Counted from the stretch's first letter, positions 41,137-50,594 are shown. The stretch: 64,000 nucleotides of DNA from Halobacteriovorax sp. (GCA_002720865.1 PBIO01000014.1:1239793-1303792), one strand, 5' to 3'. The notes: generated from the letters alone by a model not told the origin. A program made the numbers and translations.

Positions 41137-42429
41137 TTATTCGTCTAAAAATGAGAGGTCGGCTCCATAAGCTGGATCCTTATCCTCTGATTGATTGCCT
41201 GATTCTACCATTTCCTTGAGGCGTACAACTTCTTCGTCTGTCGTTCTTAATCTTTTACTCATGGTTTGCAAAAGACCCCAGAATAATTTCATCGCGACTC
41301 TGGATTCTTTCTTTAATACACTAAAAAGTGGTTTCCGATGAATTACCATCATTTTAGTTTCGCTTATTGACCTAATACTCGCAGACCTTGGGGTCTTGTC
41401 AATCAAGCTTAGTTCACCAAAGAAGTGTCCTGGTTTTAATTCAGCCACTTTCAATTCACCTTTGATCACTTCAACTTTTCCAGTCAAAATGATGTACATT
41501 TCTTCACCTAGAAAATTTTCTTCGAGTATGAGCTCTCCAGGACCCCATTTATGAACTTCAATAACTTCTAATAATTTAGTGATCTCTTGATAATCAAAAT
41601 TTTTAAAAAGTGGGATCTTTTTAAGCATTTCGGCCTTTTTAGCCACATTATCTGCTTTGGCTTCTATGGTGGGGTCCCCCATTTGCATAAGGAGGGCCGT
41701 AATATTATCTTTTCCGCCTCTTGCGTTTGCTAGAGCAATACAATTGGGAGCAAGTTCTTCAAGGGGAATTGTTTGGGCCATTTTAGTGTAGTCCGAATCT
41801 TTCATGTATTCTGAAAGCCCATCACTGCACAGAAGAAATAAATCACCATCCATGACTTCTGAATAAAGTGTATCGACTTGTACTGTAGGCTGAAGGCCTA
41901 CACCTCTAGTGATAAGATTCGCCTGAGGATGCTTTTGTGCTTCTTCACGGGACATTAGTCCTTGTTTTACATACTCATTAACAAGGCTATGATCTTCGGT
42001 AATCTGATGAGTTTGACCCTGACGATAGAGATAGCACCTGCTATCTCCTACATGGGCCACAAAAACTCCTTCTTCGACTACCAGAGCTAGAACAACAGTT
42101 GTCCCCATTCCTTTTTTAGAAGGATCGTTTTCTTGCGCTTCAAATACATCTTTACAAGCTCTTTGAACCGCAGCTTCTAACAATCTCTTTACTCTCTCTC
42201 TGTTCGCTTTATTGGGCTCGGCCATAAAGTCGATGACATGAGAAAAATTTTTCTGAACAACTTTTGAGATTACGGTTGCTGTCATTTCACTGGCCACTTC
42301 TCCGGCCGCATGTCCGCCCATGCCATCGCAAACTATATAAAGCCCCAAGTCGGGCTTCATAGTTAGGAAATCTTCATTATGATCTCGTTTTCGACCTACG
42401 TCCGTGAGTCCTACTGCTTTGTGATCCAT
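41137..42429 (-). CDS. PP2C-type Ser/Thr phosphatase fused to a cyclic-nucleotide-binding domain
   Basis: 430 residues. Residues 1-245 are a PP2C phosphatase: RDHNEDF (15-21), VCDGMGGHAAGE (33-44), HVGDSRCYL, LCSDGLSEYM and GKDNITALL carry the metal-binding aspartates. Residues about 275-395 are a cyclic-nucleotide-binding domain (FGELSLIDKTPRSASIRSI is the phosphate-binding cassette). The fusion suggests dephosphorylation controlled by cAMP, cGMP or cyclic dinucleotides. It lies between an unknown protein and tex. No serine/threonine kinase partner is adjacent. Confidence 0.92.
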   Translation of the reverse strand: MDHKAVGLTDVGRKRDHNEDFLTMKPDLGLYIVCDGMGGHAAGEVASEMTATVISKVVQKNFSHVIDFMAEPNKANRERVKRLLEAAVQRACKDVFEAQENDPSKKGMGTTVVLALVVEEGVFVAHVGDSRCYLYRQGQTHQITEDHSLVNEYVKQGLMSREEAQKHPQANLITRGVGLQPTVQVDTLYSEVMDGDLFLLCSDGLSEYMKDSDYTKMAQTIPLEELAPNCIALANARGGKDNITALLMQMGDPTIEAKADNVAKKAEMLKKIPLFKNFDYQEITKLLEVIEVHKWGPGELILEENFLGEEMYIILTGKVEVIKGELKVAELKPGHFFGELSLIDKTPRSASIRSISETKMMVIHRKPLFSVLKKESRVAMKLFWGLLQTMSKRLRTTDEEVVRLKEMVESGNQSEDKDPAYGADLSFLDE

Positions 42430-42436
42430 TTATCCC

Positions 42437-43339
42437 TTAATAATGTTGCTGAGATTCCAGAGTGTTATTTCTTTGCCACTCAATCATCGGTAAAAAGATA
42501 GTATCAATTTTTTCGCCATTATAAGGAACCTTGATTAAGTCTCCCGTGCGAATTTCTAAATTTGAATTCACGAAAAGCACGTCGGCATAAGGGTCAAAAG
42601 TTTTGTAGGTTCTAATAAAAGCATTCTCTTCCATTTCATTTTCTAAATTTAAAAGCACGCAAAAGAAAGTACCGCTTCCTCTTTTCATGGGGATTCTAGG
42701 GGCCATAAAAGCGAGTTCCTTAATTTTTTCTTGAAGGAGAGGTTCTCGTTCTTCTCGTTCTAAAGGAAGACCTTTATTAGTGATCATATAAAAGACAAAT
42801 TCAATTCCAAATCTTTCTTCGTCATCTGGGTTTACTGCTAGAAGAGCTTTTGCCTCTTCAGGGTCCGTAACCATAAGTTTACTTGTGAATTGATCAAAGA
42901 TAGGAGCAAATACAAATTCTTCCGCAAGGTGAAACTCATCTCCGGAAGGAGAAAGCGTTTTAATGGGGTTAATTTTTATCGCAGCTGCTTGGGGGAGATC
43001 CTTCAAATCATGAACTAATTCACCAAGCATAATTGTTTTTGTCGCCAGTAACTCCGAGCCTTCAAAGTTAGAAGCACTAACATTTTCCCAAGTATTTTGA
43101 ATGCTCATTCTTCTGGTTAAGTTTCTATTTGAAAAAACTGCGAAGAAAGAAAAACCAGTTGATTCCTCTTGAAACAATAAAGGCGAGTTCTTGCTATCAA
43201 CGGCAACTTCAACAAGATCGTAATAGCTTAAGTTTCGATAAGAGTTTTTATATCCTTTTAAATGGCTACGGATCAGCTCCCCTTGAAGGACTTTCCAGCG
43301 CGGCCATGACTTATATTCCATCAGAAAATTTAGGTCCAT
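42437..43339 (-). CDS. Protein of unknown function, first gene of the phosphatase-tex operon
   Basis: 300 residues, cytoplasmic, no membrane segment. I recognise no family. Features include a Trp-rich start (YKSWPRWKVLQGELI) and a C-terminal segment with regular beta-strand character (TFFCVLLNLENEMEENAFIRTYKTFDP). GAGGAG lies about six bases before the ATG. Seven bases separate it from the PP2C fusion, so it may be a substrate or partner of that phosphatase. Confidence 0.7.
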   Translation of the reverse strand: MDLNFLMEYKSWPRWKVLQGELIRSHLKGYKNSYRNLSYYDLVEVAVDSKNSPLLFQEESTGFSFFAVFSNRNLTRRMSIQNTWENVSASNFEGSELLATKTIMLGELVHDLKDLPQAAAIKINPIKTLSPSGDEFHLAEEFVFAPIFDQFTSKLMVTDPEEAKALLAVNPDDEERFGIEFVFYMITNKGLPLEREEREPLLQEKIKELAFMAPRIPMKRGSGTFFCVLLNLENEMEENAFIRTYKTFDPYADVLFVNSNLEIRTGDLIKVPYNGEKIDTIFLPMIEWQRNNTLESQQHY

Positions 43340-43553
43340 AGGGACTCCTCTATACCTCTAGTGATTAGGGAGAAAAACATACCATAGTGGACCCTCTCAG
43401 TGAACACATGGCTTTGGAAACGTTGCGAAAATAGACACATACTTTTGGATACTTATGGAGAATCTTTAGATGTTTTACGCACTGTTAACTCAGTTCTGAC
43501 AATCAAGTGGGGAAAATAGCATTAACTAGAGTCAACTGACGAAGGGGGTGTCT

Positions 43554-44132
43554 TTGAAATCGTTTTTATCGTTATTTGTCCTTATTTCTCTTCTACACAA
43601 GCACAACCATGCTTTTGCGGAGACATTCCTTTCGTCAGATCTAAAATTTCACACTCAGGAGCTTCTGATTTCATCAGGTGGGACCGCCAGAGAACTCTAC
43701 GAAGCTATGCATGTGGAAGAAAAAGAAGCAAGTTTGGTGGCGGGACTTTGGTTTAAAAATGATAAATATCTTTTTTGCTGGGTGGAGCCTAACGGCGAGT
43801 ACTTCTGCAGCGTTTATCTGGACTTTACTGGTAAAGGAAGACTTTCGAGTTTTGAAAAAGATAGGGATTATGGAAAAGGAGATCCCGTGGAGTTTATCAC
43901 TCAAAAACCTGCTCTTGGTGAGGGAAAACTTTATCCCATGAAGTGGGGAATGGATATGGTAGTCGAGGGAGAATTAGCCAATTTCCTCAAGAGGAAACTA
44001 TACCGCGCTCCCTATGATAAAAAGAGAAAGATGATCCGAGGAGAGCAGATTGCCTGTAGTAAGACTCAATGCTTAGTTAGGGTTGAGTTTAGTAAAATTG
44101 ACCCAGGAGACGGCACCATCTTACTGGACTAA
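43554..44132 (+). CDS. Secreted protein of unknown function
   Basis: 192 residues with a signal peptide (MKSFLSLFVLISLLHKHNHAFA-ET). The mature part has paired cysteines (LFCWVEPNGEYFC and ACSKTQCLVRVEF) and looks like a small beta domain. The start is taken as the TTG at 43554, six bases after AAGGGG; a GTG at 43548 would directly abut that ribosome site. No family recognised. A terminator-like hairpin follows. Confidence 0.7.
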   Translation: MKSFLSLFVLISLLHKHNHAFAETFLSSDLKFHTQELLISSGGTARELYEAMHVEEKEASLVAGLWFKNDKYLFCWVEPNGEYFCSVYLDFTGKGRLSSFEKDRDYGKGDPVEFITQKPALGEGKLYPMKWGMDMVVEGELANFLKRKLYRAPYDKKRKMIRGEQIACSKTQCLVRVEFSKIDPGDGTILLD

Positions 44133-44170
44133 AAGGGGAAGTTTTAACTAAACAAGACCCCTTGTTTTTT
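44133..44170 (+). terminator. Probable terminator
   Basis: AAGGGG at 44133-44138 can pair with CCCCTT at 44158-44163, followed by GTTTTTT. It begins right after the stop codon of the secreted-protein gene. The 19-base loop is long, so efficiency is uncertain. Confidence 0.45.
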
Positions 44171-44195
44171 ATAAGCGCTGAGTTACAATGGTGTT

Positions 44196-44903
44196 ATGAA
44201 AATTGCTTACCTTTTACCACTATTTATTCTTAGTTCTTGTATAGGAGCGAGAACTCCCGCGGAGGTTGATGGACAAAAATTTGCCAGTACTTCCGAGTTT
44301 CTTTTGCAAAGAGTTGCCTTTAAGTTTACTGGAACTTTCCAGGGGATTAAGGAAAAAGGAAAAACCAAAGAGTATAGAGTCACTGAATGTAACTTTAGTT
44401 ATGAGAAAGGGCAGGATATTGAGCATAAGACAGAAAAAGAATATATGTTTGAAAGGTTTAGCGTTGGATATGAAGGAATAGATAAAGAGGGAGTCACTTC
44501 TTTTGATTCCGTTTCTTATATAAATAGTAATTATCTAAAAAGTTTTGTTCCCTTTGATTTCACGAAGAGTTTTGGACCAGTTCCATTGAACTCTGTGATT
44601 AAGTTTGGAAATCAAGAAAAAGATGCTTCAATCAAATTTGTTAGGGGAGCAGGAAAGTCCGCAGTCATGCAATTCAAGCATACTGATGCCTTTGGAACTG
44701 AAGTCTCAAAGTTTTATGACTTTGGGGAAAGGCGTAACTACACGGTCAGGATCTTTTTTGACGAGTATGCTAAGAAAATTGTGTTAGGAAAGGTTTCTGT
44801 TCTTATCGAAAGCCAGAAGATGAATAAATTCGGCGGACATAATAAGCCCGTAGTGGTTGCCGATATTAAGTGTAGTCAGTTTAAGGCTCTACCCGGAAAT
44901 TAA
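44196..44903 (+). CDS. Lipoprotein of unknown function
   Basis: 235 residues. Lipoprotein signal with lipobox ILSSC (Cys 15), then a beta-rich soluble domain with no recognised family. The ATG has no ribosome site; TACAAT at 44184-44189 lies six bases before it, and TTGTTT lies 16 bases further upstream, so the mRNA is probably leaderless. It may sit in the outer membrane facing the periplasm. Confidence 0.75.
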   Translation: MKIAYLLPLFILSSCIGARTPAEVDGQKFASTSEFLLQRVAFKFTGTFQGIKEKGKTKEYRVTECNFSYEKGQDIEHKTEKEYMFERFSVGYEGIDKEGVTSFDSVSYINSNYLKSFVPFDFTKSFGPVPLNSVIKFGNQEKDASIKFVRGAGKSAVMQFKHTDAFGTEVSKFYDFGERRNYTVRIFFDEYAKKIVLGKVSVLIESQKMNKFGGHNKPVVVADIKCSQFKALPGN

Positions 44904-44980
44904 GTAAAAATCTGTGATGCGTCATGGCCCTCAGGTATATTCTATATTAGAGTATGGCCTTGTCTTTATGAGAGGGAATC

Positions 44981-46249
44981 ATGCTTGATTTAAAATTTAT
45001 TCGCGAAAATCCAGAGGCTATCAAAGAAGCTGTTAAAGTCAAAGGCGAAGGTCTAGATGTAGACCTCCTTCTGAGTCTCGATCAGGAAGTTATTAAGTTA
45101 AAGACAGAAGCGCAAGAGCTTCAGACTGAAAGAAACTCTCACTCAAAAAAAATACCAAAAGCATCAGCGGAAGAAAGACCAAAATTAATCGAAGAGGGAA
45201 AGGCCATTGGTGCTAAGCTCGATGAGATTAAGCCTAGGCTTGCGGCTAAAGAAGAAGAGCTAAAGAACCTAATGTACTTAGTACCTAGTATTCCTTCCCC
45301 CGATGCACCTATCGGTGCTAGCGATGAAGATAATGTAGAGGTTAAGCTTCATGGGGAAAAAACAAATTTTGATTTTAAGCCATTAGATCATGTTGAAATT
45401 TTAGAAAAAAATAATTGGGCGGAATTTGAAAAGATCGCAAAAGTGTCCGGGTCCAGAAGTTATTCACTAAGAAATGAAATGGTTCTTTTAGAAATGGCCT
45501 TACACCGTCTTGCTCTAGATAAATTAAAATCAAAAGGTTTTACTCTTGTGAGCACTCCGGCTTTCGCTAGAGAAGAAGCACTCTATGGAACAGGTCACTT
45601 TCCTCAGGGACGTGACCAGGTTTATCACCTTCAGGAAGATGACCTCTTTTTATCCGGCACGGCGGAAGTTCAGCTAAACTCTCTACATGCTGGGGATATG
45701 TTAAGTGAAAATGCCCTGCCGATCCTCTATGCAGGAATGAGCCCTTGCTTTAGAAGAGAAGCTGGTTCTTATGGTCGTGATGTACGTGGTCTAATTAGAG
45801 TTCATCAATTTATGAAAGTTGAGCAATTTATAATTTGTAAGAATGATCCAGAAGAGTCTGCAAAATGGCATAAAACTCTTTTAGAAACCAGTGAAGAGAT
45901 TGTTCAAGACTTAGAACTTCCTTATAGAATCGTGGAATGTTGTACAGGAGATATGGGAACTGGGAAAGTTCGCATGTTCGATATCGAATGCTGGGTTCCT
46001 AGTGAAAATAAATATAGAGAAACTCATAGCTGTTCGGCCTTACATGAGTGGCAGTCCCGTAGAACTAATACGAGATATAGAGATAATGAAGGTAAGGCAC
46101 AATATGTTCATACCTTAAATAATACGGCCATCGCTACTCCACGAATTATGGTTTCATTTTTAGAATGCCATCAGCGTGAAGACGGTTCGCTATATGTTCC
46201 TGAAAAACTAAGACCTTATATGAGTGGAGCTGATTCACTCAAAGGCTAA
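44981..46249 (+). CDS. serS: Seryl-tRNA synthetase
   Basis: 422 residues. The N-terminal coiled coil (about 25-100, with EAQELQTERNSHSKKI) binds the long arm of tRNA-Ser, and the class II core follows: motif 2 in SPCFRREAGSYGRDVRGLIRVHQF. Motif 3 reads TLNNTAIATPRIMVSFLE instead of the usual NGSG(L/A)AVGR, a variant I associate with some other bacterial lineages. GAGAGGGA precedes the ATG. Three bases separate it from the Hsp70-like gene. Confidence 0.95.
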   Translation: MLDLKFIRENPEAIKEAVKVKGEGLDVDLLLSLDQEVIKLKTEAQELQTERNSHSKKIPKASAEERPKLIEEGKAIGAKLDEIKPRLAAKEEELKNLMYLVPSIPSPDAPIGASDEDNVEVKLHGEKTNFDFKPLDHVEILEKNNWAEFEKIAKVSGSRSYSLRNEMVLLEMALHRLALDKLKSKGFTLVSTPAFAREEALYGTGHFPQGRDQVYHLQEDDLFLSGTAEVQLNSLHAGDMLSENALPILYAGMSPCFRREAGSYGRDVRGLIRVHQFMKVEQFIICKNDPEESAKWHKTLLETSEEIVQDLELPYRIVECCTGDMGTGKVRMFDIECWVPSENKYRETHSCSALHEWQSRRTNTRYRDNEGKAQYVHTLNNTAIATPRIMVSFLECHQREDGSLYVPEKLRPYMSGADSLKG

Positions 46250-46252
46250 TCC

Positions 46253-47497
46253 ATGTGGTATGCCATTGACTTTGGAACCTCTAACTCACTTCTGTCTTTT
46301 GTTGAAGATGGAAAAGAGCCAAGAATTGTGAATTTAGAAGGGGACAGTCCCATTCTACGTTCGCTTATTTTTACACCTCAAGAGAACCTATTCTACTTTG
46401 GAAATCAGGCCATCGAGAAATATCAAGAGCTAGGTGGAGACGGTCGCTTCTTTCGTTCTTTAAAAAAATTCTTACCAGAGCCTAGTTTTAAGGGAACTGA
46501 AGTTTTTGGAAAGCGAATGAAAATTGAAGATCTCATCGCTACCTTTTTAAGAGAATTAAAAAAACGCGCGGACAATAAGACTGGAAATGATGTTAAGAAT
46601 GTCGTTCTAGGAAGACCTGCACTTTATTCATTAGACCCAGAAAAAGATAAGCTCGCAGAAAACCGAATGCGATTAGCAGCTAAAATTGCGGGATTTGAGA
46701 AAGTTGAATTTTGCCCTGAACCGATTGCCGCAGGCCTTGATGAAGAGGGGGTAGGTTCTGAGTTAATCCTTATTTGTGACTTCGGAGGTGGTACTTCTGA
46801 TTTTACTTTACTTAGATCGGGCAAAAGTTTTACCAAGGAAAATGTCCAAGGGCTCTCAGGAGTCTTCGTAGCTGGGGATGCTATTGATGGACGAATCATG
46901 AGAAATTTTGTCTCAGAACACTTTGGAAAAAATGTAAAATATAAGGCTCCCATGGGAAATAATCTTCTTAGTTTCCCTACTAAACTTCTAAAGAAGCTTT
47001 GTAACCCTGCTCATATTGTTTTTTTAAAAGAAAGAGAAAATTGGGAATTCTTAAAAGAGCTAGAACAATGGTCCGTTGGTGGTGAGGACCAAAAATACTT
47101 TGGGCAACTCTTTTGTTTGGTAGAGGAGCAGCTCGGATATCCGGTCTATTCAGAAATTGAGAAATCAAAAATAGAGTTAGGAGATAAAGAGGCTTCAAAT
47201 TATCGATTCGATCATCCCGGAGTTCAGATTGATATGGTGATAAAAAAGGATGAATTTGAAGCCGCTGTAAGACCTGAACTTGGTGAAATCTTTGAAAGCC
47301 TAGATAAAGTTTTTGAAAACTCAGGGGTTAAATATTCGGCGGTAGATCTGGTTCGAATAACTGGAGGAACTGGACAGATGCCGCTCGTTCAAGACCGACT
47401 AAAAGAGCTTTTTGGAGCAGATAAAATTCAGATGAATAAGGTATTCCAGTCAGTAGTAAGTGGACTTGGGAAATACGCTCAAAACCTCCCCAACTAG
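46253..47497 (+). CDS. YegD-like Hsp70-family ATPase
   Basis: 414 residues, the size of an actin-fold Hsp70 nucleotide-binding domain without the substrate-binding domain. Phosphate-binding loops AIDFGTSNSLLSF and ICDFGGGTSDFTLLR and the adenosine motif RITGGTGQMPLVQ are visible, with EPIAAGL between. This matches YegD, a chaperone-like protein of unclear function. It follows serS by three bases and is cotranscribed. Cytoplasmic. Confidence 0.88.
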   Translation: MWYAIDFGTSNSLLSFVEDGKEPRIVNLEGDSPILRSLIFTPQENLFYFGNQAIEKYQELGGDGRFFRSLKKFLPEPSFKGTEVFGKRMKIEDLIATFLRELKKRADNKTGNDVKNVVLGRPALYSLDPEKDKLAENRMRLAAKIAGFEKVEFCPEPIAAGLDEEGVGSELILICDFGGGTSDFTLLRSGKSFTKENVQGLSGVFVAGDAIDGRIMRNFVSEHFGKNVKYKAPMGNNLLSFPTKLLKKLCNPAHIVFLKERENWEFLKELEQWSVGGEDQKYFGQLFCLVEEQLGYPVYSEIEKSKIELGDKEASNYRFDHPGVQIDMVIKKDEFEAAVRPELGEIFESLDKVFENSGVKYSAVDLVRITGGTGQMPLVQDRLKELFGADKIQMNKVFQSVVSGLGKYAQNLPN

Positions 47498-47575
47498 TTA
47501 AAATTACAGGCCTTTTTTGTGGGTTTAAACTCAAGGTTCACTCCTAAATAGCCGAAAAGCTAAGTAGGGAGTGCT

Positions 47576-49555
47576 GTGAATACAAAAAAGTTCTATATTC
47601 GTCTTACCATTTGGGGCCTAAGCCTTTTAGGGCTCTCCTTTGCTAGCTTTCATATCAATACTAATTTTGAGGATAGAGAAGGGCAGCTAATCGAATCTCT
47701 CGATATGATTCGCTCCATTCAAAATAAAATTATCGCCTATGAGCTAAATGTGAAAGACGGAGTTGAGTCTGAAATCGAGATTAAGACTTTAAAGAGCTTT
47801 CAAGAAAAAATACCTTCTTTAAAAAAGAAACTTATGAAAGAGAGTTTTGGGCAAAAGTATTTCAATGAGTCTCGTGATTTAAATATCTCTTATCAACAGT
47901 ACTTGTTTCAAATTGAAGAATCAGAAGAAAATTCAACTATCGTTGTTAGAAAAGTTAAGAGAGAACTCGAAGAAATAGAGAAAGACCTTTATTTAGAAGT
48001 TAAAAAGATTTCAATGGAGAAAATTCTATGGGGTGCTGGAGGGGACTTCTTTTTGGTGCTGTTATCCCTTCTCGGAGGAATAGCGATAGTTGTTCTTTTA
48101 AAAGAGGACTTTGCAAAATTGTTTCACTCTAATCAAAACCTATTGGCAAAACTTGAAGCCAGCCGCAACGGAGAGGCATCAGGGGACTGGTCTCTCGATT
48201 TAGAGAATTTAAATATCTATTTAGAAAAAGAAACAATTGATGTTTTAAACCTTAATCTTTTTGAAACTGATCTTTCCTTCAAAAATTTCTTAGATTACTT
48301 TACAGATGAATCGGCTAAAGAGCTAAGAGAGCAAACTCAGCTATGCTCTAAAGAGGGGGATCGCTTCTCAGTAGAGGTACAAAAAAGAGAGATGAATGAC
48401 GAAAAGTCCTGGGTCAATATCTCAGGTTCTGTGATCCTGGGACCAGAAGGGAAAAAAGTTGTCGGTACTATTTCTGATATCGATGAATATAGACAGGCAG
48501 AAAATAGATTCCAAAAGCTTTTTAATCATATTTCTCAACCAGCTTTTATCTCTGGAGAAAATGGTCTATGGGACTGTAATAATGCTGCTCTTAGATTTTT
48601 TAAGCTAAGAAATAAAGAGGATTTTCTCGACAAAAAACTTGCAGAGCTATTTCCTCTTAATCAAGCTGATGGGAAGGGGTCCTTAAAGCATCTAAAATTT
48701 CATATGAGAAAGAGTCAACAGGAAGAGCATCATCGATTTGGATGGACCTTTAGGCATAAAAAAGGAGAAACGATGGCTGAGGTTCAGCTATTTCCAATTA
48801 TTATTAATGGGAACTCTCTTTATTTACATGTTCTTAAAAAAGACTCAGGTCATATTTCAGTTGTTAAAGATAGACAATTTAGAGTCATTATCTGTGACAC
48901 AAATATTCATAGTCGCGGAATACTTCAAGGTTATTTTGAGGAAGAAGATTGGATGGTTAAAACGACTGATAATATGGCAGATGCCCTTGCTCTTAAAGAA
49001 GAGTATTTTTTTGATATGATAGTCGTAGACTTTTCAACGAATAACTTAAACTTAGAACTCTTTAGATTAAATCAAAATAAGACACATATAGTGGGAATTA
49101 GTTCAGGAAAAGACGATTCTTTACATAAAGATCATGTTGATAGTTTAATTTCTAAACCAATAATGAAAGAAGTTGTCCTAGGTCTTATCCATAGAACTTC
49201 AGAAAGAACTGAAAAGCTTGTTGTTGATGATGTGCTAGATCTTTACTCAGGAAAATTTGATGTTTTAACAAGTTATTGTAATGAGCTTGAGATATATCTT
49301 GAAGAATTCAACGTACAGTTTTTAAAAAATCTCGATTTTGATGAGTGGGATATTATGAGGGAAAATCTTCTTACCCTCCAAACCGTTTCAAAAAAGTTTT
49401 CTTGTAGAGGACTAAATCAACTTTTTGAAAGAACTTTTAAAACCCTGAATGAAAGAGACAATTCTCAAGTTAGAGATAGCCATAAAGTTTTAGTGGCTTC
49501 GTTTAGAGAGCTCATTCGAAATATTCGAACCAAGCTTGGGGACCGTGCAGCCTGA
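47576..49555 (+). CDS. Kinase-less membrane sensor with PAS, receiver-like and C-terminal helical domains
   Basis: 659 residues starting at GTG with AGGGAG upstream. Order: membrane helix (about 8-25), periplasmic helical sensor (26-150), second helix (about 152-175), two PAS-like regions (about 195-310 and 315-420), a receiver-like domain (about 435-545: RVIICDTN, MIVVDFS, SKPI) and a C-terminal helical bundle like a histidine phosphotransfer domain but without an obvious active-site His. There is no HisKA/HATPase module, so it cannot be an ordinary kinase. The end overlaps the convergent M23 gene by 66 bases. Confidence 0.75.
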   Translation: MNTKKFYIRLTIWGLSLLGLSFASFHINTNFEDREGQLIESLDMIRSIQNKIIAYELNVKDGVESEIEIKTLKSFQEKIPSLKKKLMKESFGQKYFNESRDLNISYQQYLFQIEESEENSTIVVRKVKRELEEIEKDLYLEVKKISMEKILWGAGGDFFLVLLSLLGGIAIVVLLKEDFAKLFHSNQNLLAKLEASRNGEASGDWSLDLENLNIYLEKETIDVLNLNLFETDLSFKNFLDYFTDESAKELREQTQLCSKEGDRFSVEVQKREMNDEKSWVNISGSVILGPEGKKVVGTISDIDEYRQAENRFQKLFNHISQPAFISGENGLWDCNNAALRFFKLRNKEDFLDKKLAELFPLNQADGKGSLKHLKFHMRKSQQEEHHRFGWTFRHKKGETMAEVQLFPIIINGNSLYLHVLKKDSGHISVVKDRQFRVIICDTNIHSRGILQGYFEEEDWMVKTTDNMADALALKEEYFFDMIVVDFSTNNLNLELFRLNQNKTHIVGISSGKDDSLHKDHVDSLISKPIMKEVVLGLIHRTSERTEKLVVDDVLDLYSGKFDVLTSYCNELEIYLEEFNVQFLKNLDFDEWDIMRENLLTLQTVSKKFSCRGLNQLFERTFKTLNERDNSQVRDSHKVLVASFRELIRNIRTKLGDRAA

Positions 49556-50038
49556 TTTAGTCTTAAATCTAAATGGAATGCTCTTTCTACTTCCCTTTTC
49601 TTGCTCCCTAAAGATTTCAAAATGCAGATGAGCTCCATCACACCAACCAGTGCAACCACTTCGACCAATCGGCAGTCCATGAGCGATCTTCTGTCCTTTT
49701 TTAACTCGAAGAGATTTATAGGCTAAGTGAGCATAAAGGGCTTTTGTTCCGTCCTTATGCTCAATAATAACTTTGTTAGCATGCTTTAAAAATTTCTTAT
49801 CTGGGCCGCCGAGTTTTGAATCTTCTTTAGTCTCCCTGACAATACCTGCCCTAGATGAAAGGATTAAGGTTCCCTCTGGCATATCAAAGTCTACGCCATA
49901 CTCCAGCGGGTGAGAGTGGGAATACTTTCCATTAAACCCTTGAATGATTCGATAACTTTGCCCCTTAGAAAATGGGGGAAGATAATTACATTCTGAATAT
50001 ACAGTTGAGATTAAGAAAGCGAAGATTTTTAAGACCAT
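49490..50038 (-). CDS. Secreted M23 family peptidase
   Basis: 182 residues with a signal peptide (MVLKIFAFLISTVYS). LytM-type zinc motifs: HPLEYGVD (H43, D50) and GAHLHFE (H137, H139), with ALYAHLAYKSLRVKKGQ typical of the family. Such enzymes cut peptide cross-links of peptidoglycan in the periplasm or in prey walls. It overlaps the upstream membrane-protein gene by ten bases and the convergent sensor gene by 66. Confidence 0.9.
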   Translation of the reverse strand: MVLKIFAFLISTVYSECNYLPPFSKGQSYRIIQGFNGKYSHSHPLEYGVDFDMPEGTLILSSRAGIVRETKEDSKLGGPDKKFLKHANKVIIEHKDGTKALYAHLAYKSLRVKKGQKIAHGLPIGRSGCTGWCDGAHLHFEIFREQEKGSRKSIPFRFKTKSGCTVPKLGSNISNELSKRSH

Positions 50039-50463
50039 TTCTTATACTCAATATTCAATAGTTCCTCTGGAGATAAAACCTGCAAAAAGCCTTGTCCTTC
50101 TTTAAAGGCTTTGCCAATTTTAATAGTAGATAGTCTGCTTAAGTATTTTCCCTTTTTATCGTGAAGGGCCATGGCCAAATAAGCACAGATAAGAATTTGC
50201 TGATCCCATTTCATTCTCTTTGGCTCAAAAAATTTTTCTGCCATATAAACCTTTAATAGTTTTCTAACAGCTTCTTTTTCTCCCTCGGATAAGTCCACAA
50301 AACCCTTAACCTCTGTGTTTAAGACTCTCTCCCATGCTTCGGGCATCTCTTCCTTTGCAATGCGCCAACGATGGAGACGGGGAAAGATATAGACCAATAG
50401 GAGGTATAAAATGAAAGCTCCAACGGAAAAAATACCTAAAAAAGTTAAGATGGAATTAAACAT
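50029..50463 (-). CDS. Membrane protein of unknown function
   Basis: 144 residues. One N-terminal membrane helix (about 3-27) and then a soluble basic helical domain with ILICAYLAMALHDKKGKYLSR. The start is taken as the ATG at 50463, because TATAAT lies six bases upstream with GGGGGC between, which is a leaderless layout; an in-frame ATG at 50535 would overlap the divergent promoter. It is coupled to the M23 peptidase by a ten-base overlap, so a joint role at the cell wall is plausible. Confidence 0.65.
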   Translation of the reverse strand: MFNSILTFLGIFSVGAFILYLLLVYIFPRLHRWRIAKEEMPEAWERVLNTEVKGFVDLSEGEKEAVRKLLKVYMAEKFFEPKRMKWDQQILICAYLAMALHDKKGKYLSRLSTIKIGKAFKEGQGFLQVLSPEELLNIEYKKWS

Positions 50464-50469
50464 GCCCCC

Positions 50470-50475
50470 ATTATA
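50470..50475 (-). promoter_or_regulatory. -10 box of the membrane protein-M23 operon
   Basis: A perfect TATAAT on the minus strand, six bases before the ATG at 50463. No convincing -35 box at 17 bases. The position implies transcription starting at or next to the start codon. Confidence 0.5.
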
Positions 50476-50528
50476 GTGAAAATAAATAGGAATCGCGAAG
50501 GAAGCGATGCACAGTATCTTCTTACATT

Positions 50529-50557
50529 TTGACACTGCTTATAAACCCAAATATTAT
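50529..50557 (+). promoter_or_regulatory. Sigma-70 promoter
   Basis: TTGACA (50529-50534), a 17-base spacer and TATTAT (50552-50557). It is the best housekeeping promoter seen in the window. It drives the 85-residue gene, the Lys-rich membrane protein and probably rapA, with a leader of about 30 bases. Confidence 0.75.
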
Positions 50558-50594
50558 AGGGAACACACACAATACACGCAGAGAGTTAAAATTT

